NCBI GenBank assembly: GCA_036378955.1
Contig: DASUVM010000003.1
Coordinates: 169,010-233,009, forward strand
From: DASUVM01 sp036378955
Lineage (GTDB): Bacteria; Patescibacteriota; Saccharimonadia; Saccharimonadales; Saccharimonadaceae
Direction: 5' to 3'
Length of the DNA stretch: 64,000 nt
The position numbers were made by a program, and so were the translations under genes. Each line of letters starts with the position of its first letter. The stretch's first letter is position 1. Below are positions 60,006-64,000 of this stretch, one piece after another. Below the pieces are notes generated by a model that made no database searches, was not told the DNA's origin, and saw only the letters and a list, made by a program, of their open reading frames with translations.

Positions 60006-61691
60006 CTAATCGGCCTTAGTTTTGCGGGGCGTTCGCCGCATATAGGCATAGGCCTCTTTTGGGTCACTGGTACTATCAAGCAGTACCTCGAGATGAGAGT
60101 TGATATCGGTTGCAAACAGATTGCGCAGATTACCATCGGTAAATGGGTGACGTGATCGCTGCTGGTATATAGCGGCAACTCGCTCGAGTTCTGCCCACTC
60201 AGCCTCACTTTTGCTTAAATAGCGGGCAAATTTATTAGTAAGCGGGGCTTCATCAGCCTCGCGCCCGGCAATTGAAATAATAGCGCTTAGACTGTTTTTA
60301 CGGCGTTCAATACTTTCGATATCAGCTGGCGCAAGCGACGGAAATGTTGCTAAAAACTGCACGTAATCAACTGAGTGCTCATGGGCAAACCTTAGCGCCC
60401 TTACTAAAGTTACCGGCGATATCGCATTTGGTTGGTGTTTTAAGAAGTTGCTCAGGCGCCTGAACATCGGGTGGGCTTCGTTCTTCCAGCCAAGTTCTTC
60501 TAAAAACTCGTGCCTGGCACGGGTCACTGGGTTATTCTTGCCCATGGGGCGCCGAGGCATGGCGCTTTTAGAACCACGCCTTATGAGTTTATTAAGATGG
60601 TCAAGTTTCTCGGTGGTAATTTCGCCGGCTGGTAACATGCTGTTTTGTAACATGGGCTCATCGCTCGTTGAGAGCAGGGCGTCTTTATCTCGAAAAGGTT
60701 GGTCGTATTGCCTAAAATGCTCAACGCTATGTTCTGCCAACGCTGGGTAAGCCGCTTGCTCTTCTTTTGAAAGTGGCTTGGCCCGAAAATATGCCCGCAG
60801 CACATTGCCGCCCAGCATTCTGCATTTTGCTGGTGAGAGCTGGCGCAATACTTGTTCACGTCTTTCGGATGATTGTATTGCTTCACGATATTTTTGCGCA
60901 TGGCCCAGCTTGTAGTTTTGATTTTTTATAACAGCAAGCATATGATCGTCAACAGGTCGTGTGAATGCAGTATTAATTTGGGGTAATGTGATGTCACTGT
61001 TTGGATCAGAGAACTCGAGTGCGATTCTGGCAATGGCAAAGTTTTTTGCTAAGGCGTTTGCTAGTAGCTCCGGAGCTTCATCAAAGGCACTGCTCAACTC
61101 AAAAGAATGTGGTAATAGATTGTTAACTTTAGAAAGTGCATCAACCTTTAATTCATTGTGGTCGGACGCGCTCCCAAGAAAGGTTCGAGGCTTCCGGTTT
61201 ATATAGCTTATTACTCGTTCTTCACCAAAAAGTTTACTGTTGGCTTCAATCTTTGATGCATTTGTCTCGGGTTTGAAACGAAAAACTTCTTTAGTATCCC
61301 TAAGAACGCGTGCAACGTTAATGCCATGAGTGGCAAAGAGCTTGGCATTAATAATAAATGTTACCGGATGATCTTCAGCATCAGCTATCCCTTCAATAAG
61401 AAAGCCTATGTGGTCATCTTTGGCATTATTCGCTAAAGATGAAAAAATTTCTCTTCTTGCCAGTTTGACCTTATTGGAAACAGAAAATGTAGAAGTCGAT
61501 TTCAGCACCGTATCCGCCAACCCAAGTAATTTATTGATAGAATCGCACCATTCTTCAGTAACTACAAAATCCTCATGTAAAATATCTTTCAACCACGTAT
61601 CGTCAGGTGATAAAAGAGCGCGTTGAATGCGCTCTTTTTGTTCGTTATGTTCGTGATTGTTGGGCGGTAAAACATTGCCCCGCTCTTCCAT
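60006..61691 (-). CDS. Hypothetical helical protein, paralogue of the broken gene at 62467-63732
   Basis: 561 residues, soluble, strongly helical, no family recognised. Segments such as ARIALEFSDPN, YREAIQSSERREQVLRQLSP and AYFRAKPLSKEEQ resemble ARIALELYKTED, YTKRSVLARQRRGLLQE and YLRYFPISKKEHRR in the gene at 63028, and the IISIAGREADEAPL...YLSKSE end resembles IAGSVRADASP...YKLSDA in 62467-63024. It may be a lineage-specific family. TATAAT lies 6 bases before the ATG. Confidence 0.75.
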   Translation of the reverse strand: MEERGNVLPPNNHEHNEQKERIQRALLSPDDTWLKDILHEDFVVTEEWCDSINKLLGLADTVLKSTSTFSVSNKVKLARREIFSSLANNAKDDHIGFLIEGIADAEDHPVTFIINAKLFATHGINVARVLRDTKEVFRFKPETNASKIEANSKLFGEERVISYINRKPRTFLGSASDHNELKVDALSKVNNLLPHSFELSSAFDEAPELLANALAKNFAIARIALEFSDPNSDITLPQINTAFTRPVDDHMLAVIKNQNYKLGHAQKYREAIQSSERREQVLRQLSPAKCRMLGGNVLRAYFRAKPLSKEEQAAYPALAEHSVEHFRQYDQPFRDKDALLSTSDEPMLQNSMLPAGEITTEKLDHLNKLIRRGSKSAMPRRPMGKNNPVTRARHEFLEELGWKNEAHPMFRRLSNFLKHQPNAISPVTLVRALRFAHEHSVDYVQFLATFPSLAPADIESIERRKNSLSAIISIAGREADEAPLTNKFARYLSKSEAEWAELERVAAIYQQRSRHPFTDGNLRNLFATDINSHLEVLLDSTSDPKEAYAYMRRTPRKTKAD

Positions 61692-61697
61692 GTATAC

Positions 61698-61703
61698 ATT
61701 ATA
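61698..61703 (-). promoter_or_regulatory. -10 box (TATAAT) of the 60006 gene
   Basis: Consensus TATAAT on the minus strand, 6 bases before ATG 61691. Confidence 0.6.
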
Positions 61704-61744
61704 AAACTTTATTGCACTATTTGCAACAAATATTTTATAATAAA

Positions 61745-62422
61745 CTACATTACTACGACAGGCGTCACCTCAAAGCCTGGACACCAGGCAGTGACAGCTG
61801 GTGGCAAGGCAACACTTAAGTAGCCTGTGTCGTTTGGTGGATACACCCTGAACTTCGTTGCGCCTTCTTTACACTCACCGGCCTCAAAGTTACTGCTGTT
61901 CGCGAGCTTAATGGCAGATTTTACTTTACTGTTTGGGGCGAGCGTCAGCTTCTTTTCTTCAGCGTCGAGGTCGCGTTCTGCTGGCGAGCCAATTTGGTTA
62001 CCGTTGTTATTAACAAGTGAGACGCCAGGGTACCCCCAAAGCGCACAGCTGCGTTTGCTGATGTTCGTTAGGATAAGGTCGTATGAAAGCGTGCCGGCAC
62101 CGCTACCGCTGTTCTGGCTGACGCTCAGCGAAAGCTCGTCGGCGTTGCAACTGGCTTCGGTAACTGTTTTGGTGGGCGATTTTGCCTGTTCTTCGGCCTT
62201 TTTCTTTTCAGCTTCGGCGCGAGCATTGGCAGCCGCTACTTCGTCTTCACCTTCGGCCTTGGCAAGCTGCACCTCTTGATTTTTGTTGGTCATGCCAAGA
62301 AAGTAACCACCCGCACCACCTATGGCCAGTGTTAAAATGAGAATTAATGTCCATAAAATAAACCGTTTTGTATGCGAACCCGCTTTTACCGTTGTGTTTG
62401 TGTTTAAGTTTGAGTTGTCCAT
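61745..62422 (-). CDS. Membrane-anchored DUF4232 protein
   Basis: 225 residues. Cytoplasmic tail, one transmembrane helix (FILWTLILILTLAIGGAGGYFLG), an Ala/Glu-rich charged linker (AAANARAEAEKKKAEEQAK) and a DUF4232 domain: SCNADELSLSVS, LTNISKRSCALWGYPGVSLV, GSPAERD and FRVYPPNDTGYLSVALP. The domain is typical of actinobacterial surface lipoproteins, suggesting transfer from an actinobacterial host. Near-consensus promoter, TTGACA-16-TATAAT, with the ATG six bases later. Confidence 0.87.
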   Translation of the reverse strand: MDNSNLNTNTTVKAGSHTKRFILWTLILILTLAIGGAGGYFLGMTNKNQEVQLAKAEGEDEVAAANARAEAEKKKAEEQAKSPTKTVTEASCNADELSLSVSQNSGSGAGTLSYDLILTNISKRSCALWGYPGVSLVNNNGNQIGSPAERDLDAEEKKLTLAPNSKVKSAIKLANSSNFEAGECKEGATKFRVYPPNDTGYLSVALPPAVTAWCPGFEVTPVVVM

Positions 62423-62428
62423 AACTCG

Positions 62429-62456
62429 ATTATAGAGTGCTTGAAAGGACTGTCAA
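62429..62456 (-). promoter_or_regulatory. Near-consensus leaderless promoter of the DUF4232 gene
   Basis: On the minus strand TTGACA (62451-62456), 16-bp spacer, TATAAT (62429-62434), then 6 bases to ATG 62422; the clearest leaderless promoter in the window. Confidence 0.8.
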
Positions 62457-62466
62457 TAAGCATAGG

Positions 62467-63732
62467 CTATAGGCTCTCTATTAGCTTTACGACATCTCTG
62501 AGGCGTAATTCGTCTCCGGGGTATTCGCTCATCAGTTCGATAAGTTGGTTTGTTTGAGCATCAGATAATTTGTAGAGACCAAGCTCTTCTATCAACACTT
62601 CGGGTGAAGCATCAGCCCGAACGCTGCCTGCAATGAATTGAGCAGTTTGCAGATGATCTTCAGTGAACTCGTGAACTTCTTTTATAGATTTGAGCGACTC
62701 CCTATAGAGGGATAGCTCATCCGCTCGCGGTTTAGGTTTAGGTTTTGCCTTCCGACCCGGCTTTACCGTATTACTCCCCCGTGGTTGCCTTGTTTTATAA
62801 ATTTCACCTATGGGCCGAATGGCTGTTTGCAGCCCCTTTGCTCCCACGGCATGAAGAAGCTGCGGCAGCAAGGCCTGAACGGCTGGATCTTTGAAATTAT
62901 ATCCATGCTCATGCCAAAGCTGCATTTGAGCCTCGACGGTCTCTGTTTTAAGATACAGACATCTGACAGAGTGGCTAAGAATGTCGCCAATGTTATCTAC
63001 TTCCCATTTCTTAAACACATTCACTACTTACTTAAAGTCAGTCTCGTCTAGAGAGGGTGTTGGCAGTTTTTGCTCGTGCTCAGCCTTTAGCCTGCGATGC
63101 TCCTTTTTGCTTATCGGAAAATAGCGAAGATAGGTTTTTAAAGCCTTGCTAGCCAGTGCAGTCTCGTTCGTAGACGCCAAGATTGTCTCTTGAAGCAGCC
63201 CCCGTCTTTGGCGAGCAAGCACACTTCGTTTTGTATAGTTATGCAAGCCTCGCTCTTTTAGATCGATGTTGGCAATTGTTGGCTCAGTATTGCTAAGTGC
63301 AGTCATAAGGAGTGCCTCTGGCGACCATTGCAAGAACTCTGTGAGCGTTTGCTGATTTGAGAAGTCTTCGGTTTTATATAATTCAAGAGCAATGCGAGCC
63401 ATAACGGTTTGTTTGTGCGGATCGTCATATGCAATGTGGGGCATTTCTGCCGTTATCGTGCCTAAAAGGTGTTGAATATGTAAAACATGTGCCAGCCGTT
63501 TTGCGCTGCCGTTTTCTGGGGTATCTTCGCTACCAAGTTCAAAACTCTCTACCCATGCATCGTCCTTCCACATATTGTGGATATGTGTAAGATTAGCGTG
63601 TCTCTTCCAGAGGTGCGGGTTGTCTCTGAATGTCTCGGCAATATCTGTTTCTGATTTGTGTAAACGACGCACATTTTCAATGAAAAACTCGGGCGACATG
63701 CAGTAATCATCGGGGAGTGCATTGAGCCACAA
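62467..63732 (-). pseudogene. Hypothetical gene split by an in-frame TAA (paralogue of 60006-61691)
   Basis: Two frames, 63732-63028 (234 residues) and 63024-62467 (185 residues), lie in the same register with only TAA (63028-63030) and one codon between them; reading through gives one open frame. Both halves resemble successive parts of the 561-residue paralogue. The second half could restart at GTG 63024 but has no ribosome-binding site. The 5' frame is open to about 63800 without an ATG, so the start may also be damaged. Likely a decaying paralogue, or two split subunits. Confidence 0.6.
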
Positions 63733-63941
63733 ACCGTGGAGTGCATGTGTTTCGTCAAAAAGCCCTAATTGCTCAATACGTTTTGACGAAAACTTTTAAT
63801 GTTATCAGAGTTGGGCGGCACTTGGTTTCTCAATGATTGACAGGCCAGTGTCAAGTGCTTATTAACCTGAATCCCGAAACTAAAAAGTAACGCCGCACCT
63901 CTGTATACTGTTTGGTGACAAAACTAAACAGGAAAACAAAC

Positions 63942-64000
63942 ATGCAAGCGTTACACAGAGAGCATATCGTAGATATGTTTGTTTGGGTAGATGACAGTCT
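63942..64000 (+). CDS. Start of a possible transposase (runs off the window)
   Basis: ATG 63942 with AGGA 9 bases upstream and TATACT at 63904-63909. Only 19 residues are visible (MQALHREHIVDMFVWVDDS). The 'D.FV.VDD' start is seen in some DDE insertion-sequence transposases, which would fit the non-coding 63800-63940 stretch being the element's left end. Too short for a firm family call. Confidence 0.35.
   Translation, partial: MQALHREHIVDMFVWVDDS

Overview
The window looks like a chromosome segment from a Candidate Phyla Radiation bacterium, most likely a Saccharibacterium (TM7). The reasons are compact, moderate-GC coding; a type IV pilus (T4P) operon set with several prepilins; MurT/GatD, RNase Y, short TsaB and RuvABC genes; a purine-synthesis gene that survives only as a wreck (purD); several short proteins with N-terminal anchors; and standard genetic code use. 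No ribosomal RNA or marker gene is present, so the lineage call is an inference from gene content. Four intact tRNA genes are present: Arg-TCT, Gly-TCC, Pro-TGG and Lys-TTT, all with an encoded CCA.

Layout. 1-5 kb: HAD phosphatase fragment, a prepilin, DUF1801 protein, cation/proton antiporter, a P-loop kinase and two Nudix genes (one with an in-frame stop). 5-8.3 kb: membrane-tethered solute-binding protein and orphan sensor histidine kinase. 8.4-14.3 kb: coiled-coil protein, a membrane-anchored two-domain Clp/Hsp100 ATPase with a small membrane partner, then divergently MurT-GatD (lipid II amidation). 14.4-19.3 kb: an accessory stretch of small genes with Shine-Dalgarno sites and strong terminators, high-GC codon use and actinobacterial flavour, a methyltransferase, a peroxiredoxin, and an oxidoreductase. 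19.3-25.4 kb: a seven-bladed secreted propeller with an LADTG sorting signal, ABC1 kinase flanked by two tiny membrane proteins, the purD pseudogene, a seven-helix membrane protein, a coiled coil, and a Cap15-like 2TM/beta-barrel protein. 25.5-28 kb: RNase Y, TsaB, TsaE.

28-38.7 kb is the T4P locus: prepilin, PilB and PilC on the plus strand, converging on PilM-PilN-PilO plus a PilP-position protein. Upstream of these lie three minor-pilin genes. The last is a 786-residue pilin-like anchor fused to about 14 propeller repeats, a plausible one-piece PilX/PilY1-like tip. A major-type pilin and a secreted SGNH hydrolase follow. 41-50 kb holds RecX, a YoeB toxin remnant, RecA, another prepilin, a frameshifted PH-domain protein, RuvB-RuvA, RuvC, YebC and ComEC. 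50-57 kb contains tRNA-Lys followed by a very hairpin-rich non-coding tract, then a RimK ligase/RimB-type retropepsin pair, a second ATP-grasp enzyme and an HExxH protein. 56.4-60 kb is dnaK-dnaJ under two CIRCE operators, split by a four-helix-bundle gene bounded by inverted repeats. 60-64 kb has two related unknown genes (one broken by an in-frame stop), a DUF4232 protein and the start of what may be a transposase.

A theme across the window is promoter architecture: at least 17 genes have a -10 box 6 to 9 bases before the start codon, implying leaderless mRNAs, whereas the putatively imported genes and the recA, yebC, rny, dnaK and dnaJ genes carry Shine-Dalgarno sites.
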